Source: JARDZU01 sp963730285 (lineage in GTDB: Bacteria; Actinomycetota; Acidimicrobiia; Spongiisociales; ZC4RG35). Taken from it: a stretch of DNA of 64,000 nt. Position numbers and translations under genes: made by a program. The notes beneath the pieces were generated by a model. The model made no database searches. It saw nothing but the letters and a program-made list of their open reading frames with translations, and was not told where the DNA came from. Positions within the stretch are counted from its first letter, which is position 1. Each line of letters begins with the position of its first letter. Shown one piece after another: positions 1 through 10,983 of the stretch. The stretch lies in NCBI GenBank assembly GCA_963730285.1, contig CAVSQY010000003.1, positions 28,069-92,068 on the forward strand. The letters run 5' to 3'.

Positions 1-985
1 AATATCGTGGTAGGTAGACGAGCGAGCTGCCACCAAATTCCGATCTATCGACAAAAGCGGACATCTCGACGATGGCGGTGAACGGCGCCGGATCGTGGAG
101 GTACGTCAGATAGAAGTCTGTGACCGGCTCAGCCACCAGGACCGATGCACACACGATCCCCTGATACCGGATCGCATCCAGCTTCTCCTCTTCCATCTTC
201 GTCAGGCCGCTCACGACATGTTTTGTGATCGGCGGAGCCATGGTGACGACGACTCGGTCAAACGCCTCGGAGCCCCGCTCCGACTCTACGAAGGGGCCTT
301 GAACCACGCGTGACACACGTGCGTCGAGGCGAAGCTCGACACCGTGATCCTGAAGTGTCTGGCCGAGTCTGTCGAGTATTCGGGCGTAGCCGCCGGGCAC
401 GTAGCCGAACATCTCCTTCTTCAACCCGCTCTTTCGGGCCGCGTAGAGCCTCTGGATGGTTGCCCAGATGAATGCGGCCGAGGTCTCGGCGTATGCGTCC
501 CCCAGCTTCGCCTCCAGGAGAGGGAGCCAGAATTTCTCGAACACGGAATCGCCCGACAGGCGTCGGAGCCAGGTTTCGACCGGCACCTTCTCGAGCCGCC
601 TCCAGTCCCTGACTCTCGATCCATAGAGGATCGTGCCGCCCAGACGTGCCTTGTCGATCATCGACAGAGGTGGGTAGCGGAGATACTCGAGCGAGTTCGA
701 GATGGAGTGGAGCTCGCCATTGAAGACGCTGCCCGTTCGCGTCTGCACCCATCTCATCTCCTCTTCGAGCCCCAGCTCGGAGAGGAGACCCCTCGTATGG
801 GAGTCGGACAAGAGCGTCACGTGGTAGTGGCGATCCCAAACCACATCGCCCAGCGACCACGCCGAGGCGAGACCGCCCAACTCGGGTGCCGCCTCGAACA
901 GGGTCACCTCCGCACCCGATTGAGCCAGGCGAAGGGCGATCGTCGAGCCGAGCACCCCGCCTCCGACCACTGCGCATCGACTCAT
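1..985 (-). CDS. FAD-dependent amine-oxidase-like oxidoreductase (3' part outside window)
   Basis: The first 328 codons are present; the reading frame runs off the left edge without a stop. The N-terminus (CAVVGGGVLGSTIALRLAQ) is a Rossmann dinucleotide-binding loop, followed by an acidic residue after TLFE, typical of FAD-binding amine oxidase and protoporphyrinogen-oxidase-like enzymes (COG1232). Members of this family are common in polysaccharide clusters, where their substrate is usually unknown. The ATG overlaps the stop of the upstream acetyltransferase (ATGA), so the two are very probably translated together. The neighbours point to a role in surface-sugar or lipid-linked glycan metabolism; this is inference from context. 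Confidence 0.75.
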   Translation of the reverse strand, partial: MSRCAVVGGGVLGSTIALRLAQSGAEVTLFEAAPELGGLASAWSLGDVVWDRHYHVTLLSDSHTRGLLSELGLEEEMRWVQTRTGSVFNGELHSISNSLEYLRYPPLSMIDKARLGGTILYGSRVRDWRRLEKVPVETWLRRLSGDSVFEKFWLPLLEAKLGDAYAETSAAFIWATIQRLYAARKSGLKKEMFGYVPGGYARILDRLGQTLQDHGVELRLDARVSRVVQGPFVESERGSEAFDRVVVTMAPPITKHVVSGLTKMEEEKLDAIRYQGIVCASVLVAEPVTDFYLTYLHDPAPFTAIVEMSAFVDRSEFGGSSLVYLPRY

Positions 986-1599
986 CCGGGCCGCACTTCG
1001 GTGATCAGGTCGCCATTGGCCTCATACAACCGCCCGCACTTTGGGCACGCGGCCCGGCCAGGCATGGTCTCTGGCCTCCCTCGGTGCACCGGTTGGCCAC
1101 AACGACACACCACCCCTACGACGTGGGCCGGATTGCCCACCACCAGATGGTGATCGGACACCGGGCGTGTCACCACCGAGCCCATGCCCACCATGGCGAA
1201 CCTCCCGATGGTCAGTCCCGGGCCGATCACGGCCCGAGCGCCCAATGTCGCGCCCTCCCCGACCCTGGTCGACAAGGTGTCCTCATCCGGCTCTGACGAG
1301 CGAAGCTCTGCAAGGTCGGGTGTCGTCGCCCGCGGGAAACGGTCGTTGGTGAACGTAACGCCCGCACTCACCATCACGCCGGTTTCCAGGGTGACCCCGG
1401 TACAGATGTACACGTGGGCGTTGATCTTGACCCGATCCGCGATCGACACGCCATATGCGATGTACGTCTTCTCACCAATGATGCAATCGTTTCCGATCGA
1501 CGAAGGCCCGCGGACATGAACCGAGTCCCAGACCGAGGTCCGCTGTCCGATGTCAACGCCATCCTCGACGATGGCGGTGCGATGTACGAGCGCAGACAT
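982..1599 (-). CDS. Left-handed beta-helix acyltransferase, WbpD/WlbB-like
   Basis: This 205-aa protein is built of hexapeptide repeats (for example IGNDCIIGEKTYI and LGARAVIGPGLTIG) that form a left-handed beta-helix trimer. The family transfers acetyl groups from acetyl-CoA to the amino group of nucleotide-linked sugars; WbpD acts on UDP-3-amino-GlcNAc-uronate. The Asn-Asp-Arg-Phe-Pro segment at about residues 84-88 matches the usual active-site loop region. The last 45 residues carry a CxCG and a CxxCG pair, a possible zinc ribbon not found in all members. It lies 2 nt after a sugar dehydrogenase and overlaps the next gene. The exact sugar is not determined by the sequence. Confidence 0.85.
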   Translation of the reverse strand: MSALVHRTAIVEDGVDIGQRTSVWDSVHVRGPSSIGNDCIIGEKTYIAYGVSIADRVKINAHVYICTGVTLETGVMVSAGVTFTNDRFPRATTPDLAELRSSEPDEDTLSTRVGEGATLGARAVIGPGLTIGRFAMVGMGSVVTRPVSDHHLVVGNPAHVVGVVCRCGQPVHRGRPETMPGRAACPKCGRLYEANGDLITEVRPG

Positions 1600-1601
1600 G
1601 T

Positions 1602-2609
1602 CTATCCGGAGACGGTCATCGGCTGGTGCGACTCCACCTTGATCCAGTCGTCGTCGCCCAGGGACGCGTAGGCAGCCGCGATCACCTCGACCGAGGCGAG
1701 GGCGTCGATTGCGGTGATCCGGAGCCGCTCCTCGCCACGTATCGCCGCTGCGAAGTTGGTCAGCTGATCGGTGATTGCCTGGACCTTGTCGTAACCGGTC
1801 CCGAACTCAACCCACTCGGGGCTGGTCGATTGCCGGAAGCGAGAGCGCCTCCATCCCACCTGGACCGTCCCGTTCGATCCATAGATGTCCAGATAGCTGT
1901 CCCTCTCTTTGTCGATGCTCCAAGATAGGTCGACGGTCGCCCTGACCCCCTCGCGGGATCGCAAGAACAGCTGGGCGGTGTCTTCGACCTCGAATCCCTG
2001 GACCCGCCGACCCTCTACCGCCATGACCTCGTCGATTGGCCCGAGGACGTATCTGGCCACATCGACCGAGTGTGTGCCGTTGTCGATCAGGACTCCGCCA
2101 CCGGCGACGGCGGGCTTCGAGTTCCATCTACCAGTCATATCGACACGCGACGCGAAGGTGTTCTCCATCAGGATGATCTCCCCGAGGATCCCGGAGTCCA
2201 CGATGGAGCGGGCCCTGATCACATCTGACAGGTACCGGAACTTCGATGCCATGGTCAGGATGGTCTGGTTGGTTCGAGCCACTTCGAGCATGTGCAGGGC
2301 CTCGTCGACGGTGATTGCCAGTGGCTTCTCACACATGACGTGAACACCCCTTTCGAGGAAGAAGACCGATATCTCGGCGTGAGTGACCGGCGGAGCGCAG
2401 ATGAGCACCGCCTCTAGCTCGCCTCTCTCAAAGAGCTCTCCGTGGGAGCCGACTGTCGGGCATGAGAGCTTGCTCCCCAATGCCGAGGCCGCCACCGGAT
2501 CGGGGTCGGCCACGGCCGCGACCTCAACCGACGCGCACCCAGCCAGCACCTGGGCATAGGTTTGGGCGATCCGCCCGGCTCCGACTATGCCAAGAGTCAA
2601 GGGCCTCAC
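1602..2609 (-). CDS. Gfo/Idh/MocA-family sugar oxidoreductase
   Basis: 335 aa. It opens with LGIVGAGRIAQTYAQVL, an NAD(P)-binding Rossmann loop, followed by the family signature EKPLAI at about residue 96, where the lysine takes part in catalysis. The C-terminal half is the GFO/IDH/MocA substrate domain. I placed the start at a GTG that overlaps the stop of the aminotransferase gene (GTGA); the longer open frame upstream lies inside that gene. In the WbpB-like role it would oxidise C3 of a UDP-sugar uronate before transamination. The partner genes fit this route, but another NDP-sugar is equally possible. Confidence 0.87.
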   Translation of the reverse strand: MRPLTLGIVGAGRIAQTYAQVLAGCASVEVAAVADPDPVAASALGSKLSCPTVGSHGELFERGELEAVLICAPPVTHAEISVFFLERGVHVMCEKPLAITVDEALHMLEVARTNQTILTMASKFRYLSDVIRARSIVDSGILGEIILMENTFASRVDMTGRWNSKPAVAGGGVLIDNGTHSVDVARYVLGPIDEVMAVEGRRVQGFEVEDTAQLFLRSREGVRATVDLSWSIDKERDSYLDIYGSNGTVQVGWRRSRFRQSTSPEWVEFGTGYDKVQAITDQLTNFAAAIRGEERLRITAIDALASVEVIAAAYASLGDDDWIKVESHQPMTVSG

Positions 2610-3814
2610 GCCGCGTTCCTCGCCAGCTTCTCGGCAGCCTTGGACAAAGCCATCGCCAACCCGTCGACGTCGTCGCTCGTGAATCTCTCGTTCCAGGGCA
2701 GGACGAGGATGCGCTCGAGCAGGCCGAACGTACCGGGGAAGAGCGCCTCCGAGTAGTCGATCGCCTCCGGGCTCGCAAGAGTGAACGGCCACCGGCTGGT
2801 GCCAAATGTCCTCTGATCCCGGAAGAGGCCACAACGGAAAGCCGGCTTCTTGATGTAGCGGGCCGCCGATGGGACCCCCATCTCACGCAACTCGTCGGCC
2901 ACGGCCCCGGGTCCGCCCGGGATGACGTCGTGGTCAACGAACAGGGCATATCGCCAGTAGCTGGGGTGGGCAAGCCGAGCCCTCCCCGCCGCTTGGAGAC
3001 CCGGGATCGACGAGATCGCCTCGTCGAGACGCGACGCGTTGGAACGTCTGACCTCGACTCCCTCGTCGAGTTTGGCGAGCTGCGCCAGTGCAACTGCGCC
3101 CTGGAGCTCCGTCATCCGGTAGTTCAGGGCGAGGAAATCGTGATCTGACGGGTCGTCGTAGTCCCAGGCCTTGTTGACGAACAGCCGGGTCCGCTTGGCC
3201 AAGTCGAGGTCGGAGGTGGCGATCAGACCGCCCTCCCCGGAAGTGATGTGCTTGCCTTGTTGCAGGCTGAAACATGCGATGTCCCCCAGCACGCCAACAG
3301 GCATCCCGCCATAGGTAGCCCCAAAGGCCTGGGCACAGTCCTCGATGAGGATCAGACCTTCGCGACGAGCCAGAGCGACGATCGTCTCCATGTCACATGG
3401 GTTTCCGAACAGATGGGTGACGATCACTGCCCTCGTTCGTGGGGACAGCCGGTCCTCGATGGTCTGGGCGTCGACGTTGCCCGTGCTTGGTGCCACGTCT
3501 GCAAATACGGGGATCAGGCCCTGGTAGAGCAGAGGGGTCAACGCACCGATGTCGGTGACCGACGTCGTGATCACCTCGTCGCCTGGCTCGAGATCCAAGG
3601 CGGCGACTGCAGCGTGGATCGCTGCCGAGCCTGACGATGTGGCAACGACCTCGGACACCCCGAGGCGCTTTGCGAAGGCGGACTCGAGCGTCTTCACAAA
3701 GGTGCCCTTCGGGGCAAACAGGGTCCCCGATTCGAGAACTGCGGTCAGGTTCTCCAACTCGGCCCGGTCGAATGACCTCCCGGTGTGATCCTGGTCTGTG
3801 GGCAGGGGCCTCAA
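2606..3814 (-). CDS. DegT/DnrJ/EryC1/StrS-family sugar aminotransferase
   Basis: A PLP-dependent aminotransferase that converts a keto-sugar nucleotide to an amino sugar. The PLP-binding parts are visible: TSSGSAAIHAA near the N-terminus, IEDCAQAFGA with the aspartate that contacts the pyridine nitrogen, and FSLQQGKHITSGEGG with the Schiff-base lysine. I chose the TTG start at 3814 because AGGAGG lies 5 nt before it; a GTG at 3895 would add 27 residues of unlikely composition. The protein is then 402 aa, normal for the family. It is followed, with a 4-nt overlap, by the dehydrogenase and then the acetyltransferase, as in WbpE-WbpB-WbpD pathways. Confidence 0.88.
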   Translation of the reverse strand: MRPLPTDQDHTGRSFDRAELENLTAVLESGTLFAPKGTFVKTLESAFAKRLGVSEVVATSSGSAAIHAAVAALDLEPGDEVITTSVTDIGALTPLLYQGLIPVFADVAPSTGNVDAQTIEDRLSPRTRAVIVTHLFGNPCDMETIVALARREGLILIEDCAQAFGATYGGMPVGVLGDIACFSLQQGKHITSGEGGLIATSDLDLAKRTRLFVNKAWDYDDPSDHDFLALNYRMTELQGAVALAQLAKLDEGVEVRRSNASRLDEAISSIPGLQAAGRARLAHPSYWRYALFVDHDVIPGGPGAVADELREMGVPSAARYIKKPAFRCGLFRDQRTFGTSRWPFTLASPEAIDYSEALFPGTFGLLERILVLPWNERFTSDDVDGLAMALSKAAEKLARNAA

Positions 3815-3950
3815 CCCCGCCTCCTCGAATCGGCGCGACCCCGCCCGACAATGTGCCGAATCCGCACGAAACCCTCCCGCATATTTTGAATTCACCCCTG
3901 CACCAGAGGCTACTCAGAGTGCATATTGACCACAAGGGGTGAGATCGCGA

Positions 3951-5537
3951 TCATGGGACGCAGAGTGAGCTCCGTTCCCCCGTCACCACGATCGATGACC
4001 CATCGTCGACCAGCACACACGGGGCGATGGCCAAAACCTCTTGCTCCGAGATGAGATAGCCCCGGTCCAACCTTCGATAGAAGATGACGCCACCCGCCTC
4101 GATCACCGACGCCATCTGGTCGCTCTCCCGCCCCAGGTCGGCGTTTGGTCGGGTCGACAGAGGGTCTACCTTCACCGGGAGGGGACGCGCCCCCGGCCGC
4201 CCAGCCACCCAGAGGCCATCGGGAACATTCGAGAAGACAGGCACCGAGTCGGGCAGGCCCAACGTCAATGTGACAGCGGGGGACGATCGAAAGGCGGCCG
4301 AGCCAAAAGACGATGGATCGGAGGCATTTCCGAACTCACTGGCAGCCACCCACGACGACGCCAGAAGCAAGGCGAGACAGGAGAAGGCGAGGGCCTGCCC
4401 CGCCCGAGCCGGCCTCGCGTCTCCCTGGCCTCGAGCGATGCCCATTGCACCCCCAACAAGCAGAGACAAAACGACGGGGTAGAGGAGCCTGGAGTTGGGG
4501 ACATTCTGTGCATCGAACAAGAAACGTGACCCAATTAGGACGGCGAAGTGAGCCAGAGCCGACACCACTCCCGGAGCCCAAGGGCGACTCCAAACCTTCG
4601 GGCGTTCACCCCTGGCCTCAGCGGGCGTCAACTTGACCCAGGCAAGAAGGGCCAAAGCCGCCAAGACGAACAGCGCGACACGAAAGGTTGGCCCCACGAG
4701 CGGTGGGACGAACCACCCCGCCACAGCGTTGGCCAACACCTTGAGATCGACTGAACCGGGTGGGTGCCAGGCGAGCTCACGCGATCCGCCGCCGACGAGC
4801 AGCAAAATCACCGGCACGGCTCCAATCAACCCGGTGAAGATCAGCCGAAACGCCTTGGCTGCCCGCGTCCCGGGGGCGATGAGCCCGAGGACTGCCACGG
4901 TTCCGATCAGGGCGATCCCGATGGTTCGCACGGTCATGGAGGCGGCCGCGACGACGCCCGCAAGGACGTAAACGACGCGGCTAGGCGCCCGCAGGAACCG
5001 CCCGAGTAGGCCGAGCGTGATCACCAGGAGAAGCCCGTAGAGCAACTCTGACATCGGCGCGAGCAGATATGGGAGCGAGAGAGCAGCGCCGGACAAGGCC
5101 ACCAGGGCCGACCAGATCGGGGTCAACCCGGCTGCCAAGGCGATCCACGCCAACGACACGGCGATCAACGTCAGCCAACCGATCCCGATCCAACGCGCAG
5201 CCGTGGTTGGGGTGATGCCCACGGCGACGCCGGCACTCAGAGTGGCCGGATACCCAATCGGGAAGTCGACCACCGGCGATTCGGTGGCGGAGAAGTCGAT
5301 CGGCTTCCCCGGGTCACCGAAAGACATGACGAATCCACCGCCGTTTGCCAGATTCTCCGCCGACGACAGATAAGTGGGCGAGTCGCGGAGACCGACATAG
5401 AGCCCATCGTTGGTGGTGGCGACGCCCACCGACAGCACCGCCACGGCCACTAAGGCCAGCACAACGAGACGTCTGGCGGGCTCCCCCCGCTTGCTCCCCA
5501 CTGCGTTGAATACTAAGGCGGAGAGCCGGAGGATCAA
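3951..5537 (-). CDS. Polytopic membrane protein, GT-C glycosyltransferase-like
   Basis: About 528 aa with roughly ten hydrophobic segments and a soluble C-terminal tail of about 130 residues. After the first membrane helix there is an acidic loop (LRDSPTYLSSAENLA) typical of GT-C transferases that use polyprenyl-linked sugars, and FDAQNVPNSRLLYPV resembles the late conserved helix boundary of such proteins. The start could be the TTG at 5537 or the GTG at 5501 (VGSKRGEP), which would place the first helix nearer the N-terminus; neither has a clear ribosome-binding site. It is probably the first gene of the minus-strand sugar cluster. Donor and acceptor are unknown. Confidence 0.7.
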   Translation of the reverse strand: MILRLSALVFNAVGSKRGEPARRLVVLALVAVAVLSVGVATTNDGLYVGLRDSPTYLSSAENLANGGGFVMSFGDPGKPIDFSATESPVVDFPIGYPATLSAGVAVGITPTTAARWIGIGWLTLIAVSLAWIALAAGLTPIWSALVALSGAALSLPYLLAPMSELLYGLLLVITLGLLGRFLRAPSRVVYVLAGVVAAASMTVRTIGIALIGTVAVLGLIAPGTRAAKAFRLIFTGLIGAVPVILLLVGGGSRELAWHPPGSVDLKVLANAVAGWFVPPLVGPTFRVALFVLAALALLAWVKLTPAEARGERPKVWSRPWAPGVVSALAHFAVLIGSRFLFDAQNVPNSRLLYPVVLSLLVGGAMGIARGQGDARPARAGQALAFSCLALLLASSWVAASEFGNASDPSSFGSAAFRSSPAVTLTLGLPDSVPVFSNVPDGLWVAGRPGARPLPVKVDPLSTRPNADLGRESDQMASVIEAGGVIFYRRLDRGYLISEQEVLAIAPCVLVDDGSSIVVTGERSSLCVP

Positions 5538-5613
5538 TAGGCATGCAGGCCCTCACCAATGATCCGACCTTCTTTTCCCGGCCGACGTCGCGAGCCGGTC
5601 ATACGATTCGACG

Positions 5614-7575
5614 ATGCGACGATGGATCCCTGCTCTGGCACTTACGGTCGTGCTGGCATGCATTCCATCGCAGGTCGATCAGGTCACCACAACGAGAACG
5701 CCCGCCGGCGAGCCCACCACCACTACAGGCGCCACGACCCTGCCCAGCACGTGGCCGTCCACCACGAAGATTCTCGATGACCTGGGTGCCAGACCCTGCC
5801 CCGACTCCGATTTCATGTGTGTAACCATTGACATGCCGCGCGATCACCGAAGCCCTGACGATGGAGACATGATCGAGGTGACCTTTGCCGTATTGCCGGC
5901 TCGGGCGAATCCGATGGGCGCCCTCGTGACCGTGGTCGGCGGCCCCGGGGCGTCGGGGATATCCGTAGCCGACTCGTACACAGCAGCCCTGGATTCCCGG
6001 ATCGCCGACACCTTCGACCTCGTGTATTGGGATCCGAGGGGCGTCGGACTGTCGGGAGGGTTGGATTGCCCCAACTCGGCCGCCACGTACTACCGGGCCG
6101 ATGTGCTCACCGGACTCGGGGTCGATCATGACCTGATGGCCACGGCCGCAAAGACTTTCTCATCGGAATGCGTGGCCGAGATGGGGAACACCGCCCTGCT
6201 CCCCTATTTGGGCACCGATCAATCTGTGGCCGACCTCGAGACGTTCCGAGAGATCATCGGCTACCCGAAGCTCACCATCTATGGCGAGTCGTACGGCACC
6301 CAGGTGGCACAAGAGTACGTAGCCCGCTTCGGCGACCGTGTCGCTGCTCTCATACTCGATGGCACGGTCGACTTGACTCTCGGCCCATTCGAGTTCCTCC
6401 AACAGCAAACGACCGCCTTCAGGGACGTCCTCGACCAGACTCTCGACTACTGCGCCGACGATCCGGCCTGTGCCGAGGACATGTCCGACGACGCGGGTGC
6501 GATATACGACCGCCTGGCCGGCCAGTTGATCGAAGGCCCGTTGAATGCCCACTTCCCGACCTCGACAGGCCAGGTCGAAGATCGTTCATTTGGCATCGGC
6601 GACCTCGAGCTGGTGGCATCGGCTCAGATGTATGGCGAGGACGACCGGATGCTGCTGCTACGGGCGCTGGCCGCATATGGCCAGGGTGACCTCGTGCCCC
6701 TGCTTCGACTCCTGTATGTCAACCTCGGAGCCGATCCGGATGATGGCCCGGTGGAGCCCGATTCGGGCTATTCAGATGCGATGTATTACGCGGTCGAGTG
6801 CCTCGACTACCGATACCCCGGCGATACCCCCGAGGAGAAGGCGGACGCCTATTTCGCCGCGGGGGCCGGCATCGAGGATGGTCGCCTTGGGAGTCTGTTC
6901 TACGGTGACCTTCCCTGCGCCTACTGGCCGGCCTCAAAGCTCGATCCCGATCGCCCCGAGCCGCTGCTGGCACGTGGGGTACCGACCGTTGTGCTCGATT
7001 CTGCAAGCGACCCGGCGACTCCCTATCAGCAGGGTCTAGCCGTCTATCAACATCTCGACCTTGGATACCTGATCAGCAAGGCAGGCGGGCCACATGTGAT
7101 CTTTGGTCGCGGTGAGAGTTGCCCCGACGAAGCCGTCACCCAGTTCATCCTGGATGCGGCACCACCGGATGTGACCGTTTGCGAGGGTGATCTCGTCGGC
7201 TATTACATACCACTGCCACCAAAGCGCTCTGCCGACATCGACGGCATCCAAGATCTCATCGACGTCATCGAATACGAGATCATCTACACGCCCGAGTACT
7301 ACTGGTGGGATGGCTTCTCAGAGGTGACCATCGGTTGCAGCCGGGGGGGGACCATGACCTTCAGTGGGGACGAGCAGGGCGACATCTACGAGTTCGACAG
7401 GTGTGCCCTCACCGACGAAGTGGTGCTTGGAGGAACCGGCTCCTACGACTACGACATAGACCGGTTCCTCCTGGACGTGTCGGTCGGCCCCGCCGATTGC
7501 CGCTATCTACTCAGCCGCGAGGTGGGGGCGTACGATTGGGAGGACCGCTGCCCTACCGACGGATTAGTCGGCTGA
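5614..7575 (+). CDS. Lipoprotein alpha/beta hydrolase, TAP/S33 aminopeptidase-like
   Basis: 653 aa. The start MRRWIPALALTVVLAC is a lipoprotein signal peptide with a lipobox (VLAC, cysteine 16), followed by a Thr/Pro-rich linker, so the enzyme should be anchored outside the cell. The oxyanion loop VGGPGASG, the WDPRGVGLSGG strand and the nucleophile elbow YGESYGT (Ser about 225) match the tripeptidyl-aminopeptidase-like branch of the fold. Near residue 468 SASDPATPYQQG supplies the acid and PHVIFGRGES the histidine of the TAP-like C-terminal domain. A further 150 residues after the hydrolase are not recognised. It is monocistronic and convergent with clpB. Confidence 0.85.
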   Translation: MRRWIPALALTVVLACIPSQVDQVTTTRTPAGEPTTTTGATTLPSTWPSTTKILDDLGARPCPDSDFMCVTIDMPRDHRSPDDGDMIEVTFAVLPARANPMGALVTVVGGPGASGISVADSYTAALDSRIADTFDLVYWDPRGVGLSGGLDCPNSAATYYRADVLTGLGVDHDLMATAAKTFSSECVAEMGNTALLPYLGTDQSVADLETFREIIGYPKLTIYGESYGTQVAQEYVARFGDRVAALILDGTVDLTLGPFEFLQQQTTAFRDVLDQTLDYCADDPACAEDMSDDAGAIYDRLAGQLIEGPLNAHFPTSTGQVEDRSFGIGDLELVASAQMYGEDDRMLLLRALAAYGQGDLVPLLRLLYVNLGADPDDGPVEPDSGYSDAMYYAVECLDYRYPGDTPEEKADAYFAAGAGIEDGRLGSLFYGDLPCAYWPASKLDPDRPEPLLARGVPTVVLDSASDPATPYQQGLAVYQHLDLGYLISKAGGPHVIFGRGESCPDEAVTQFILDAAPPDVTVCEGDLVGYYIPLPPKRSADIDGIQDLIDVIEYEIIYTPEYYWWDGFSEVTIGCSRGGTMTFSGDEQGDIYEFDRCALTDEVVLGGTGSYDYDIDRFLLDVSVGPADCRYLLSREVGAYDWEDRCPTDGLVG

Positions 7576-7593
7576 GTCGATCTCGCTCCCATT

Positions 7594-10212
<2,619 letters not shown>

Positions 10213-10266
10213 GGCAATTACTCTCTGATACGGGCCAAATGGATAGTCGGATCGAAACTTCGGTGG

Positions 10267-10293
10267 TTCTTGCCTTGTCGATCAACGCAAGAA
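10267..10293. promoter_or_regulatory. 27-bp inverted repeat upstream of clpB
   Basis: Arms of 11 bp (TTCTTGCCTTG and CAACGCAAGAA) differ at one position and flank a 5-nt centre. The repeat lies between the end of usp and the start of clpB on the minus strand. No T-run follows it, so an operator is more likely than a terminator. It does not match the HAIR element of HspR (CTTGAGT-N7-ACTCAAG), though the outer CTTG...CAAG halves are reminiscent of it. Confidence 0.5.
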
Positions 10294-10354
10294 ACAGGGT
10301 ATTGCATCCCGAAATCTCGACACGGGCCCCCCTTTTCTCGGTTGAAGCCGTCGC

Positions 10355-10780
10355 TCATGGCTTGGCGACCAACACGTCGCACCTGGCGTGCTCGAGCGCC
10401 CTCAAACTCGTGGAGCCGAGGAGCGTCGATGCCAGTCGCCCCCTCCCCCGTGTGCCGACCACCAGGAGATCAGCGCCCACCTCCTCGCAGTAGTCGACGA
10501 GCACATCCGCCGGATATCCGTCCCGATCGACACGGTCGATTCCTTCGTCATCGCGCCCCAGAGCCCGTTCGACCTTGGCCCAAACATCCTTGCGACCCGC
10601 CTCCGCCAGATCCGTGGTGCGGACTGTGACCCCATCGGGCAGATGGAGGACCGCCGGGGTCACGTCCGTCACATGGACCACACGAAGCTCATCCCCACGT
10701 CTCAGCGCTTCTTGTCGAGCCTTAGCCAGCGCGATCAGGCTGTGGTCGCTGCCATCGACACCAACCACCACGATCCCCAA
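10355..10780 (-). CDS. Universal stress protein (UspA family)
   Basis: A single-domain 141-aa Usp. The first strand VVVGVDGSDHS and the C-terminal ATP-binding loop GTRGRGRLASTLLGSTS (G-2x-G-9x-G-S/T) are intact, so it should bind ATP. The start is a TTG preceded by AAAGGAG at 6 nt. It lies upstream of clpB on the same strand but is separated from it by 142 nt that hold a palindrome. The GGGAC-type box seen near other stress genes of this window was not found upstream of it. Confidence 0.92.
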   Translation of the reverse strand: MGIVVVGVDGSDHSLIALAKARQEALRRGDELRVVHVTDVTPAVLHLPDGVTVRTTDLAEAGRKDVWAKVERALGRDDEGIDRVDRDGYPADVLVDYCEEVGADLLVVGTRGRGRLASTLLGSTSLRALEHARCDVLVAKP

Positions 10781-10983
10781 GCCCTGCTCCTTTCGACCCC
10801 CCGATCCTATTAGTCATCCCGGGTGGGAAACGAGCCGGATATCGAACGCGGGCTCAGCGTCGGCAATGCGGCTGGTTGGAGCCCGCCAGCGTCCCCGAAC
10901 ACGATGCAAGGGTGATATCGGGCCACCTACCGTTTACGATCGGTGTCGACCGTCAGATAACTCGCGGCGAGTTAGGACCGACC

